Under the pieces are notes generated by a model. It had not been told where the DNA came from, searched no databases, and saw nothing but the letters and a program-made list of their open reading frames with translations. From CAXBBB01 sp963793245 (GTDB lineage Bacteria; Bacteroidota; Rhodothermia; Rhodothermales; BA12), in NCBI GenBank assembly GCA_963793245.1, contig CAWBZG010000002.1, positions 434,001 to 498,000 of the forward strand: a stretch of 64,000 bases of DNA, read 5' to 3'. Below, piece after piece: positions 45,301 to 53,432 of this stretch; position 1 is the first letter of the stretch, and every line of letters starts with the position of its first letter. The position numbers and the translations under genes are program-made.

Positions 45301-45521
45301 CGCTCGGCCATGCGTGCGGCGTCCTGCACGGCTTGCTCCGCCTCGGGGTAGTAGTAAAACGTGAAGTGCGGCGTGTCGAAGCTGCGGAACTCGAAGTTCT
45401 CGTACTGCACCTTGTTGCGTCCGAATCCCTGCGCGTTCGCCGGAAGCGCCAGGGCGAGAACGAGTAGCAGGGCGAGAGCGGGCGCAGCGAGTCGAGCGGC
45501 GCGAGAGGCGATGGGTGTCAT
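42339..45521 (-). CDS. Large exported protein: gluzincin-type peptidase, TolB-like propeller and outer-membrane beta-barrel
   Basis: The 1060-residue product has a signal peptide (ALPANAQ) and an N-terminal peptidase-MA-like region with zinc motif HELVHSFQ (about residue 142) and the downstream glutamate in EGTAEYLS. From about residue 290 to 600 there are repeated TolB/PD40 blades: APTLSPDGRYVAYLS, WSPDGKKFAFIT, WGPDGRTIAFSG, WSPDGGTIAFVTD and YSPDGRSIFFISD. The last 400 residues are aromatic, alternating strands ending ALSPGW, like a surface-antigen barrel. It is likely an outer-membrane protein with a periplasmic or surface peptidase. The combination is known in Bacteroidota as a family without assigned function. 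Confidence 0.8.
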   Translation of the reverse strand: MTPIASRAARLAAPALALLLVLALALPANAQGFGRNKVQYENFEFRSFDTPHFTFYYYPEAEQAVQDAARMAERWYQRHSRTYLNAFEGRKPIIFYANDADFQQTNVIQGQLGEGTGGVTEGLKQRVVMPLTGNYADTDHVLGHELVHSFQYDIALSKLDTLGFNLGLMPLWMIEGTAEYLSVGRRDAHTAMWLRDAVMREDIPSIKDLSTGRYFPYRYGQAVMAFIGGTYGDAAVANLYRMAGRTGVDSAFVYTLGITSDSLSSNWHQAIRETYLPEMEGRTPPDSSGRLVLAKSIDGGDINIAPTLSPDGRYVAYLSERDLFNINLFIADAATGETVQKLRETAGDPHFDAIRFIASSGTWSPDGKKFAFITFVEGDNEISIYNAEQRKIERRFTVGGVGAMSNPAWGPDGRTIAFSGLDGGVSDLYLLDVETNEVQQLTSDRYADMQPTWSPDGGTIAFVTDRGPDGTNFETLDYAEERIAFYHLDGDSISVRVPFAGAMHHNVQYSPDGRSIFFISDQDGFKDIYRQELASGDLFRITNVKTGVSGITAMSPALTVSRETGRMLFSVFSDNEYNVYGLEADETVGDPVVQDGLVQTPVALVLPPVGAVNTGLVAAYMRDASSDLPDDLSFDSRPYSARLKLDWIAPPTVGAGVGSGPFGRAAIQGGVAAGFSDVLGNHNLVLVAQANGTFKDIGGQAVYTNLRNRYNWGGGVSHVPYLLASYPQYLRNEVGGVDYVQQRNRVYVSQASGFASYPFSRTRRIEAQLGATRYGFDTELEIYRFSATGQFLDRNRENGQSCDDVANSTDPLARSLCEPDAIYLAQTGAAFVGDYANFGFTSPIQGGRYRFGVTGIYGTYNFASLLADYRRYFYAKPFTFAVRGLHRGNYGIGDDERGTRIGQEYLYSAYYPGFVRGYSIGSIETEECAPVLDPETGIVSNSCPVFNRLLGTRTALASAEIRTILLGNGEIGLLNFPYLPTELTLFADAGVAWSQDSSPTLKFVTGDEARTTTERIPVTSVGVSTRLNVLGFAIVEIFYAKPFQRPDQDWHWGFALSPGW

Positions 45522-45837
45522 GAGCAGGCGATCAGGTGGAGTCCGCCGGTGCGAGGCGGAAGTGGGGCCATCAGGAAACGTAAGGAGTAGGGCCGAGCGT
45601 TTCTCGTTACGACGGGGAAGTGCGCGAATCGTCGCAAACGAGGGGCGAACGGGCGCGCGGGCATTCGGAGTGTTTGGCGTAGGCCCCTAAAAACGAAGTG
45701 GTTGCTGCGGGAGCATGCGCAGAGGATCACGCGTTTGCAACATTACCATATCTACCCGCTCCAGAGGTGTAGAAACCCACGTCCGTGGCGTTTCTAGTAT
45801 TCTCCCCGCGCCACCGTCCGTATCCGCACCGCTCCAC
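45522..45837. other. Divergent promoter region between the peptidase-barrel gene and mrdA
   Basis: This 316-base stretch separates two divergent starts and contains no convincing gene; the in-frame upstream extension of mrdA (from 45715) has no coding character. The only structure seen is an imperfect inverted repeat at 45770-45796 (TAGAAACCCACG against CGTGGCGTTTCTA), about 40 bases before the mrdA start. No confident promoter boxes could be assigned. Confidence 0.5.
45770..45796. repeat. Imperfect 27-bp inverted repeat upstream of mrdA
   Basis: TAGAAACCCACG and CGTGGCGTTTCTA face each other across two bases, with one unpaired C. The near-zero loop favours a protein-binding site over a terminator. 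It lies 42 bases before the ATG of mrdA, where an operator could act. The binding protein is unknown. Confidence 0.45.
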
Positions 45838-47721
45838 ATGGAAGACTACCGCCTCCGCGTTCGCATCTTCACCTCCGTTATCCTCATCGTTCTGGCGATT
45901 CTGGGCGGACGGCTGATGTTCATGCAGCTTCTCGACACCGAGGGCTATACCGACGAGAGCCGCAACAACGCCATTCGCGAGCGGCTGGTCCGTCCGTCAC
46001 GCGGGGCGATTTTCGACCGACGCAACCGATTGATGGTCGACAACCGGCCAGTCTACTCGATTCAACTCACGCCCCGCTACTTCTCGCGCGCCGAAGGGGG
46101 TGGCCGCTACGACTTCGATCCGGCCAAGGTGCAACTGCTCTCGCGTCTGCTCGCCGTATCGGACAGCACGGTCTGGGCCAAGCTCGACGCTGCCGTTCGC
46201 CGCAACCCCGACGCGCCGACAGACTCGTTCGAGGAAGTGCCGTTTGAGGCCTTTGGTCGCGTCCAGGAGCATCTGTACCAGCTTCCCGGCGTCACGTACG
46301 ACATTAAGCAGACACGCCGGTACCACACCGATGCCAAAGCATCTCACGCGCTAGGGTATATCCGCGAGATCGACAAGGATCGACTCGCTATTCGCTACGA
46401 CGACGGCTACCGCAGGGGCGACATGATCGGCATCACGGGTGTCGAGAACATGTATGAAATGTACCTGCGGGGCAAACTGGGCCGAAGCTGGGAGCTTGTA
46501 AACGCGCGCGGGCTGAACATCGGCAAGTACGAAGAGGGGCAAGATGATTCGCCTCCTCTTTCAGGCTTCGATCTCCATCTGGCTATTGATAGCCGTGTAC
46601 AGGCGCTCGCCGAAAGCTTGTTCGTCAACAAACGAGGTGGGGCCGTGGCGATCGACCCCAACACAGGAGAGATCCTTGCCCTCGTCAGCGCCCCTGATTT
46701 CGATCTAACCTTTTTTACCCGACGTAAAACGCAGGCCGAGGTGGATTACATCATGCGCAACCCGGTCAAGCCACTCTATAACCGCGCCACGCAATCGCGC
46801 CAAGTACCCGGTTCGACATGGAAGCCGTTCATGACCCTCATGGCACTGAACGAAGGCGTGATCGAGAAAGACGAGACGGTAACGTGCTCAGGTGGACACC
46901 CGTTGGGTGGCGGACGCTTTTTTCGCTGCATGCACGTCCACGGACGCATCGCGAGCGAGGAAGCCATCCAGCGCAGTTGCAATACCTATTTTTTCGAGAT
47001 GATGCTCCGGATCGGTGGCAGCAGTCCGCGTGACGAAGTTGCGGTCGCGAACGGTGTCAATACATTTCAGCGGTATGCGAACTACTTCGGAATGGGTACG
47101 CGGATTACAACTGATGTGCAAGATCAGCAACCCGGTTTGATCGCTGACAGTACCTACTTCGCTGAAAAGTTTGGCGACTATTGGAATCTCTCGTGGATGA
47201 ACATGGGCATCGGTCAGGGCGATGTCGAGAACACGCCGCTTGAACTGGCACTCTACACGTCGGCAGTTGCTAATGGCGGTCTGCGCTATTCGCCGCACCT
47301 GATCAAGGAAATGCGGCATCCTGAGACGGGCGAGACGGTTCGTCCGTCACTTCCTGCTCCGTTCGAGATTCCGATCGCAGCCGAGCACTTCGAGACGGTT
47401 CGCAATGGAATGCGGCTCGTCATGGAAGCTGGAACGGGACGCGGCGTCCAGATTCCGGGCATCACGTCGGGAGGTAAGACGGGTACGGCGCAGGACGGAA
47501 AAGGCCGTAAGGACAACTCGGTGTTCATCATGTTCGCGCCCTACGATAACCCGCAGATCGCCGTTGCCGTCCAGGTCGAGAACGCCGGATACGGCTCGAC
47601 GGCTGCTGCGCCTATCGCTTCGCTGATGGCCGAGCAGTACCTCAACGGAGGCATCGCGCCCGAACGCGCGGCCCTTGCCGCACGCGTTAGAAACGTCGCC
47701 AGCCAAGTCATCGACAACTAA
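45838..47721 (+). CDS. mrdA: Penicillin-binding protein 2 (elongation transpeptidase)
   Basis: The 627-residue product starts at MEDYRLRVRIF with one membrane helix (VILIVLAILGGRLMFMQLL), then the PBP2 dimerisation domain (RLVRPSRGAIFDRRNRLMVDN, YHTDAKASHALGYI). The transpeptidase domain has the active serine in PGSTWKPF (SxxK), SCN in QRSCNTYFFEMM, and KTG in SGGKTGTAQ. It cross-links peptidoglycan during cell elongation. rodA follows by about 60 bases, the standard pairing for the rod-shape system. Confidence 0.95.
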   Translation: MEDYRLRVRIFTSVILIVLAILGGRLMFMQLLDTEGYTDESRNNAIRERLVRPSRGAIFDRRNRLMVDNRPVYSIQLTPRYFSRAEGGGRYDFDPAKVQLLSRLLAVSDSTVWAKLDAAVRRNPDAPTDSFEEVPFEAFGRVQEHLYQLPGVTYDIKQTRRYHTDAKASHALGYIREIDKDRLAIRYDDGYRRGDMIGITGVENMYEMYLRGKLGRSWELVNARGLNIGKYEEGQDDSPPLSGFDLHLAIDSRVQALAESLFVNKRGGAVAIDPNTGEILALVSAPDFDLTFFTRRKTQAEVDYIMRNPVKPLYNRATQSRQVPGSTWKPFMTLMALNEGVIEKDETVTCSGGHPLGGGRFFRCMHVHGRIASEEAIQRSCNTYFFEMMLRIGGSSPRDEVAVANGVNTFQRYANYFGMGTRITTDVQDQQPGLIADSTYFAEKFGDYWNLSWMNMGIGQGDVENTPLELALYTSAVANGGLRYSPHLIKEMRHPETGETVRPSLPAPFEIPIAAEHFETVRNGMRLVMEAGTGRGVQIPGITSGGKTGTAQDGKGRKDNSVFIMFAPYDNPQIAVAVQVENAGYGSTAAAPIASLMAEQYLNGGIAPERAALAARVRNVASQVIDN

Positions 47722-47782
47722 GCGAGACCGGTTTCTCTTCCAACTCGGGTAGAGTACGCCTCGCCCCTACGATATACGATTT

Positions 47783-49042
47783 ATGCGCTCCTGGTTAAGT
47801 AAGCTCGACTATGGTGTTCTGTTGGGCTGGGCCGGGTTGATGGCGGTCGGTCTGATCGCCATCTACTCGACGACGCACGGCCCTGCCGCCGAGTACCTGC
47901 CGACGACGGCCAAGCAGAACTTCGAGCGGCAGTTGATGTGGGGCGCGATCAGCCTGTTCGTCATCTTCCTGTGTCTGGTGCTGCCGACGCGGTTCTATCA
48001 AACCGTTGCGTTTCCAGCCTACATCGGTTCGCTGGGTCTGCTCGCGGCGACCATTGTGTTTGGCACCGAGGTTAACGGCGCGACGAGCTGGCTCGACTTG
48101 GGTGGAGGTATTCGGATCCAGACCGGCGAGTTTGCCAAAGTCGGGACGGTTCTCGCCGTTGCCGCACTCTTGGCGCTGAGGCGACCCAATAGCGGCGTGA
48201 TCCGCTACGGCGGTGGTGCAACCCTGCTGCTCCTGCTGCCCGCCGTCTTGCTGCTGCTCCAGAACGATACCGGCACGGCACTCGTCTTTCTCGGTCTGAT
48301 CCCGATCATGTTGTTCTGGAGCGGACTACCGCTGTATATCCTCGCGCTGATGCTCTCGCCAGCGATTGCAGGCTACTTCGCCGTCGTCAATATGCCGATC
48401 GCGATTGGGTTCAGCGTCGTGTTCATCCTCGGCGTCTTTCTCGCGACGCGTCGCAAGTGGGCCGTTGCCGCTGCCGCCGTCTTTACGCTCGGCACCATTG
48501 CCGTTGCAGGTGTCGCGATTTCCCAACTGCAGCCGCACCAAGTAGCGCGTATCGTCTCGTTCACCAACCCCGAAGCCGAAGAGTTCAGGACCGGCGTCGG
48601 TTATCACTTGGTGCAGTCCAAAGCGGCGATCGGATCGGGTGGGATCTTGGGCAAAGGGTTCATGGAAGGCACCCAAACGCAGGGCGCCTACATCCCCGAG
48701 CAGTCGACCGACTTCGTGTTCTCGATTATCGGCGAGGAGTTCGGCTTCGTCGGGGGCATGGTGGTGATCTTCCTCTACGGCTTCCTGCTGATACGACTCG
48801 TTCAACTCGGCACCCGAGTTAAACACCCCATCGCGTCGATGATGGCAGCGGGGGCGGCGGGCGTCTTCCTGATCCACCTGTTCGTCAACCTGGGCATGGT
48901 GACCGGCCTGTTGCCCGTCATCGGCATCCCGCTGCCGTTTATCAGCTATGGCGGATCGGCATTGTTGGCTAACTCGATTATGATTGGTGTCGTGCTCGCC
49001 CTATACCTGCGCCGCGACGACTTCTCTATCTACGGATACTGA
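47783..49042 (+). CDS. mrdB: Rod-shape glycosyltransferase RodA (SEDS family)
   Basis: The 419-residue membrane protein has SEDS motifs: KLDYGVLLGWAGLMAVGLIAIYS, then FAKVGTVLAVA, the extracellular loop GYHLVQSKAAIGSGGILGKGF and FIPEQ-like YIPEQSTDFVFSIIGEEFGFVG. The C-terminal GIPLPFISYGGSALLANSIMIGVVLALY carries the PFxSYGGS signature. It polymerises glycan strands as partner of PBP2. It is a canonical mrdA-mrdB pair, so this locus supplies the elongasome core; mreBCD are not in the window. Confidence 0.95.
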   Translation: MRSWLSKLDYGVLLGWAGLMAVGLIAIYSTTHGPAAEYLPTTAKQNFERQLMWGAISLFVIFLCLVLPTRFYQTVAFPAYIGSLGLLAATIVFGTEVNGATSWLDLGGGIRIQTGEFAKVGTVLAVAALLALRRPNSGVIRYGGGATLLLLLPAVLLLLQNDTGTALVFLGLIPIMLFWSGLPLYILALMLSPAIAGYFAVVNMPIAIGFSVVFILGVFLATRRKWAVAAAAVFTLGTIAVAGVAISQLQPHQVARIVSFTNPEAEEFRTGVGYHLVQSKAAIGSGGILGKGFMEGTQTQGAYIPEQSTDFVFSIIGEEFGFVGGMVVIFLYGFLLIRLVQLGTRVKHPIASMMAAGAAGVFLIHLFVNLGMVTGLLPVIGIPLPFISYGGSALLANSIMIGVVLALYLRRDDFSIYGY

Positions 49043-49133
49043 TTCTGGCTAGGGAGGGGGCGGTGATTACAGGTCTGGAAGAACAGGAGGCAGTCGGTGA
49101 GGTGAAATCGACTTCACCAACTGCTTATCGACT

Positions 49134-49679
49134 ATGACTGATCTTTCCAATCGCGCCGTTGCTTTTCTCGCCACCGACGGCTTCGAAGAGTCCGAATTGG
49201 CCAAGCCGCGCCAAGCGCTTGACGACGCCGGAGTAACCACGCACATCGTCTCGCCCAAAAGCGGCTCGATCAAAGCGTGGGCTTCGACGGACTGGGGCGA
49301 TAGCTACGACGTCGACAAGACGCTTGCCGATGCCAACGCTTCCGATTACGACTTGCTCGTGCTACCGGGCGGGCAAATCAACCCGGATAAACTGCGACTC
49401 GAAAAAGATGCCGTCGCCTTCGTCAAAGCATTCGCCGACGCGGGTAAGCCTATCGCCGCGATCTGTCATGGCCCTTGGATGCTCGTGGAGGCCGATTTGG
49501 TACGTGGAAAGCGTGTGACCTCGTTCGCGTCGATTCAGACGGACCTGAAAAACGCAGGAGCCAACTGGGTCGACGAAGAGGTCGTCGAGGATGGCCAGTT
49601 CATCACGAGCCGCAAGCCCGACGACATTCCAGCGTTCAATAAAGCGATCATCGCTCGTCTGTCGCCGACGGCAGAGTAA
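49134..49679 (+). CDS. DJ-1/PfpI family protein
   Basis: The 181-residue product has the class I glutamine-amidotransferase-like fold. The nucleophile cysteine is in AICHGPWMLVEAD; the acidic partner lies in ATDGFEESELAKP and LVLPGGQINPDKLR forms the oxyanion strand. The VDEEVVEDGQFITSRKPDDIPAF tail is typical of the PfpI/YhbO group, reported as chaperones, deglycases or proteases in different species. No partner gene is evident. Confidence 0.9.
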   Translation: MTDLSNRAVAFLATDGFEESELAKPRQALDDAGVTTHIVSPKSGSIKAWASTDWGDSYDVDKTLADANASDYDLLVLPGGQINPDKLRLEKDAVAFVKAFADAGKPIAAICHGPWMLVEADLVRGKRVTSFASIQTDLKNAGANWVDEEVVEDGQFITSRKPDDIPAFNKAIIARLSPTAE

Positions 49680-49760
49680 GCGAAATCGAGCGGTAGTGCG
49701 GAACAGAGTCGGGAGGTCGTGTTAAGAAAACACTTCCACGTTCTCCTCTTTCTCTCCGCG

Positions 49761-52115
49761 ATGCGCCGACTGATACCTCTCCTTCTCCTATTTGCCGTCC
49801 CCGCGGCATTTGCTCAAACGCAGACCGGCTTCGGTGGCGCCATCGTGTCCGACGGCCAGACGATCTACGTCGGCGAATCGGGCGGCTCCTACCAGCCCGG
49901 CGCTGTCCACGCGTACCAAGCGGGTCCAGACGGTGTTTTGCGTGTTCAGCGTACGATTATGGCACCGGACGGTCGCAATGCCGATGGTTTCGGCACCTCG
50001 ATCGCCGTTGCTGACGATGCTGTCTTGATCGGGTCGCCGTCGGCTACCGATGAGGCTGGCGCGGCATTCGTAATGATGCGCGACGCGAGCGGAGTGCTCG
50101 TCGAGGCCGCCCGTTTGGGTGCCAACACCGCCGACATGGACAGCGGCTTCGGCTCGGCTGTCGCACTGGGTGGCGATCTCGCCATCGTCGGTGCGCCGAT
50201 GCAGCAGGGCGGACAGGGTGCCGCTTACATCTATCGGAAGACGGGCGATACGTACCGTCTGGAAGCGCTCGTCGGTGCTCCCGTCGTAATGCCTTCGGCA
50301 GACGGAGAGATCGGCGAAAACCGGTTCGGAACTGCCGTCGCTACCAATGGCGATCACGTCGTCATCAGTTCACCGCGCGCGGGCATGGGCGGCATGCTCT
50401 ATGTCTACCGTTCGACGCAGGCCGGATGGACGCTCGTTCAGGCTGTTGTCGGAATGGAAGGTGATGGTCTAGGACAGGTCGTGTCGTTTTACAACGGTGG
50501 ACTTGCCGTCGGTGCGCCTTCGGCAAATGGACGCGCCGGAGCCGTCAAACTCTACTCGGTCGACGGCAGCGGAATGCTGGCTGAATCGGCCACGGTTACA
50601 CCAGACGAGGCGGTACCGTCCGAGCGCTTCGGCAGCAGCCTCGCCTTTACGCCCGCAGGTACGATGTGGGTCGGTGCTCCCGCCGCAGATCGTGGAACGG
50701 GTGCCGTTTATCACTTCGCTCCGTCGGGCAGCGGTTGGATGCAGGCGCAGCGTGCGACGGCAGATATGAACCGTTCGTTCACCGGGAATGCCATCGCCGC
50801 AACTGACCGCGTGGTCGTCGTTGGAGCGCCTGGAGCCGATTTCGGATCGGGTCTGATCGTGCCGTTCGGTATGGAAGGCAACGCTTACGTCGCAGGTGCT
50901 CCGGTCTTCCCGAACGCAATGGGTCTTGCCAAAAGCGTCGGCGATATGGTGCGCTGTGAGGATGGAATGGCCGCTGGATTCGAGTGCAAAGGCGTCGACA
51001 TGGTGTCGTTTCTGCCCATCAGCGAACTAGGTGGACTGCGCGGTGCGCGGTTGAACGACATCTGGGGCTGGACCGACCCGCAGAGCGGCAAGGAGTACGC
51101 CTTGGTCGGTCGCATGGAAGGCATGTCAGTCGTCGATGTGTCGGATGCCGGAAACCCGTTCGCCATTGCGAACCTGCCGATGACGCCGGGCGCCAACGCC
51201 GCTTCGTGGCGTGACATCAAGGTGTACCAGAACCACGCGTACATCACGGCTGATGGCTCGGGCAATCACGGTATGCAGGTCCTCGACCTGACCATCCTGC
51301 GCGATTTCGACGGCGAGATTATGCAGCTTGAGCCGACGTTCCTCTACACCAACGTCGCGAGCGCCCACAACATGGTGATCAACGAAGACACCGGTATGGG
51401 CTTTATCGTCGGCGCCGGTGACGGAGGCGAGTCGTGCGGTGGAGGTCTTCACATCCTCGATCTGTCGACGCCCGCCAACCCGGAGTTCGTCGGTTGCTAC
51501 GCCGAAGAGCAGACGGGACGGCGTGGAACGGGATACACGCACGATGCGCAGTGTGTCACGTACAACGGACCCGACACGCAGTACGTCGGCAAGGAGGTGT
51601 GCTTCGCTTCGAACGAAACCGCTCTCGCCATCGCCGACGTGACGGATCCTGCGAACCCGCAGACGCTGTCAATTGCCGAGTACCCCCGTGTTGCGTACAC
51701 GCACCAGGGCTGGCTGAGCGAAGACCACCGCTTCCACTACGTCAACGACGAACTGGACGAAATGGGCGGTCAGACCGAAGAGACACGTACGCTGGTCTGG
51801 GATGTGTCCGACTTGGATGATCCGCAGTTGGTGCAGGAGTACACCTATGGCACCAAGAGCATCGACCACAACCTGTACGTCCGCGGCAACCTGATGTACA
51901 TGGCGAACTACTCCAGTGGTCTGCGCATCCACGACATCAGCGACCCTGCCAACCCGCGCGAAGTCGCTCACTTCGACACGACACCTGTCGTCGACAAGGG
52001 ACCCAACTTCTCGGGTACGTGGAGCAACTACCCGTACTTCAAGAGCGGAATCGTCGTCGTCTCGTCGATTGGCGAGGGACTGTTCGTATTGAAAAAGTCG
52101 GACGCTGCACTCTAA
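49761..52115 (+). CDS. Choice-of-anchor B family beta-propeller protein
   Basis: The 784-residue product has a signal peptide (LLLLFAVPAAFAQ). Residues about 20-390 are FG-GAP-like propeller blades (FGTSIAVADDAVLIGSPSA, FGSAVALGGDLAIVGAPM, FGTAVATNGDHVVISSPRA). Residues about 430-780 carry LVIVD-type repeats with HIHDIS-like elements (GMSVVDVSDAGNPFAIANLP, LHILDLSTPANPEFVG, LRIHDISDPANPREVAHF). Proteins of this plan in Bacteroidota and relatives are secreted surface propellers. No catalytic site is evident. No T9SS sorting domain is seen at the C-terminus. Confidence 0.8.
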   Translation: MRRLIPLLLLFAVPAAFAQTQTGFGGAIVSDGQTIYVGESGGSYQPGAVHAYQAGPDGVLRVQRTIMAPDGRNADGFGTSIAVADDAVLIGSPSATDEAGAAFVMMRDASGVLVEAARLGANTADMDSGFGSAVALGGDLAIVGAPMQQGGQGAAYIYRKTGDTYRLEALVGAPVVMPSADGEIGENRFGTAVATNGDHVVISSPRAGMGGMLYVYRSTQAGWTLVQAVVGMEGDGLGQVVSFYNGGLAVGAPSANGRAGAVKLYSVDGSGMLAESATVTPDEAVPSERFGSSLAFTPAGTMWVGAPAADRGTGAVYHFAPSGSGWMQAQRATADMNRSFTGNAIAATDRVVVVGAPGADFGSGLIVPFGMEGNAYVAGAPVFPNAMGLAKSVGDMVRCEDGMAAGFECKGVDMVSFLPISELGGLRGARLNDIWGWTDPQSGKEYALVGRMEGMSVVDVSDAGNPFAIANLPMTPGANAASWRDIKVYQNHAYITADGSGNHGMQVLDLTILRDFDGEIMQLEPTFLYTNVASAHNMVINEDTGMGFIVGAGDGGESCGGGLHILDLSTPANPEFVGCYAEEQTGRRGTGYTHDAQCVTYNGPDTQYVGKEVCFASNETALAIADVTDPANPQTLSIAEYPRVAYTHQGWLSEDHRFHYVNDELDEMGGQTEETRTLVWDVSDLDDPQLVQEYTYGTKSIDHNLYVRGNLMYMANYSSGLRIHDISDPANPREVAHFDTTPVVDKGPNFSGTWSNYPYFKSGIVVVSSIGEGLFVLKKSDAAL

Positions 52116-52135
52116 GCGTCGGCTGAAACGTTAGG

Positions 52136-52170
52136 AGCGGGCGGGTATCGAAAGGTGTCCGCCCGCTTTT
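52136..52170 (+). terminator. Intrinsic terminator after the choice-of-anchor B gene
   Basis: AGCGGGCGG pairs with CCGCCCGCT around a 14-base loop and is followed by TTTT. It starts 20 bases after the stop at 52115. Confidence 0.8.
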
Positions 52171-52263
52171 CGTTTTGGCCTCGTCGTCTCGCGGAGCGCA
52201 GCAACGGTTTGCTCTGTCTCTGCCGTACTGCACCTCCCATCGCCAGGCTTTCTCTTCGCCTCA

Positions 52264-52283
52264 CGCCGTGATGTATCACGGCG
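52264..52283. repeat. 20-bp near-palindrome related to the pair before fliE
   Basis: CGCCGTGATGTATCACGGCG has the same plan as the copies at 26128 and 26172: CGCCGT at the left, ACGGCG at the right, and TGTAT in the middle, with one complementary base change in each arm. It lies 15 bases before the start of the propeller gene at 52298. Confidence 0.7.
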
Positions 52284-52297
52284 CTACATTTCTCAAC

Positions 52298-53365
52298 ATG
52301 CGCTATCTGTTTTTGCTCTTGCTGGTCGCAGCCCCACTTGCTGCTCAGCCGTCGCCCGACTATATCTACGTGTGCAGCCAGAATGCAGCGCTCGTGACGG
52401 TCTTCGATACGGAGACGTTCGAGCCGGTCGACACGATTGACGTGGCGGCGCTGGGATTTGGAAAGAATGCTAAGCCGCACCACGTGGCCGTCGAGCCGGA
52501 AGGGGAGTTTTGGTATCTGTCGCTGATTGGCGCCAATCGCGTGCTCAAGTTCAACCGCGACAACGAACTGCTCGGCCAGGTCGAAGTCGAGACGCCCGGT
52601 ATGCTCAAGGCATCGGCGCAGGTCGATTACGTCTACGCGGCGCGGTCGATTTCTGCCGTCAATCCGCCATCGTCGATCATGATCATCGACCGTCAGGCAA
52701 TGGAAATCGAAGAGGAGATCGACGTGCTGTTTCCGCGTCCGCACGCGATGCAGTCGACGCCGCACGGGATGTACACCTACACGGCGAGCCTGACACGCAA
52801 CCAGATGGCGATCATCGGCACTCAGACAAACGAGGTCGAACTACAAGACATCCCCGGATCGCTGCACACCATCGTACAATTCGGCACGTCGCCCAACGCG
52901 CTTCAGATGATTGGAACTGGGCAGACGAGCGGGCAGGTACTGTTTTGGAATCTCGACGGCACGCCGGATCGTCCCGAGTTCGTCGATTCGGTCTACGTCG
53001 GTGGGCAGCCGTGGCACGCTATGTTCGAGCCGGACGGTGCGTTCGTCTACGTGCCGCAGAACGCAGGCGACGCCGTCACGGTGATCGACGCGCACACACG
53101 CGAGGTGCTGGCAAAAGTCGAACACGAAGCGCTGCGCCAGCCGTACGACGCCGTCTTTCGCCCAGATGGACGCTACGCCTTCGTGAGCGCCAACAACCTG
53201 CGCGGCGAGTACAAGCCGAACAGTTGGAACGGTGAGCATCCCGGCCTAGTCGTCGTGATCGACACACAGACGCATGAAGTGGTCAAGGTGCTCGAAGTGG
53301 GGCCGAACGCGACGGGTATCGGCGTGCGTAAGCCGGTGAGTCAGGACTTCTTCGCGCCGTACTGA
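52298..53365 (+). CDS. Exported YncE/NHL-like beta-propeller protein
   Basis: The 355-residue product starts at MRYLFLLLLVAAPLAAQP (signal peptide). It has seven-bladed propeller repeats of the surface-layer/YncE type: YIYVCSQNAALVTVFDTETF, PHHVAVEPEGEFWYLSLIGA, WHAMFEPDGAFVYVPQNAGDA, and AVFRPDGRYAFVSANNLRGE followed by VVVIDTQTHEVVKVLEVGP. This fold often carries binding functions; some members contain heme d1, but no histidine set for heme is obvious. It lies in a block of secreted propeller genes. Confidence 0.8.
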   Translation: MRYLFLLLLVAAPLAAQPSPDYIYVCSQNAALVTVFDTETFEPVDTIDVAALGFGKNAKPHHVAVEPEGEFWYLSLIGANRVLKFNRDNELLGQVEVETPGMLKASAQVDYVYAARSISAVNPPSSIMIIDRQAMEIEEEIDVLFPRPHAMQSTPHGMYTYTASLTRNQMAIIGTQTNEVELQDIPGSLHTIVQFGTSPNALQMIGTGQTSGQVLFWNLDGTPDRPEFVDSVYVGGQPWHAMFEPDGAFVYVPQNAGDAVTVIDAHTREVLAKVEHEALRQPYDAVFRPDGRYAFVSANNLRGEYKPNSWNGEHPGLVVVIDTQTHEVVKVLEVGPNATGIGVRKPVSQDFFAPY

Positions 53366-53432
53366 TTGCGCTGCGGAGAAACATGTCGCCTCAGCAAGAC
53401 ATGACACGCTCCGCCTGAATACGCCCTGACTC

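Noticed and set aside
45715..45837. Upstream start of mrdA giving 41 extra residues
   Set aside because: The extension is rich in unrelated residues and contains the inverted repeat; PBP2 begins with the membrane-anchor region at 45838.
49085..49125. Inverted repeat before the PfpI gene
   Set aside because: The arms match over only about six bases with gaps, so it is not distinguishable from chance.
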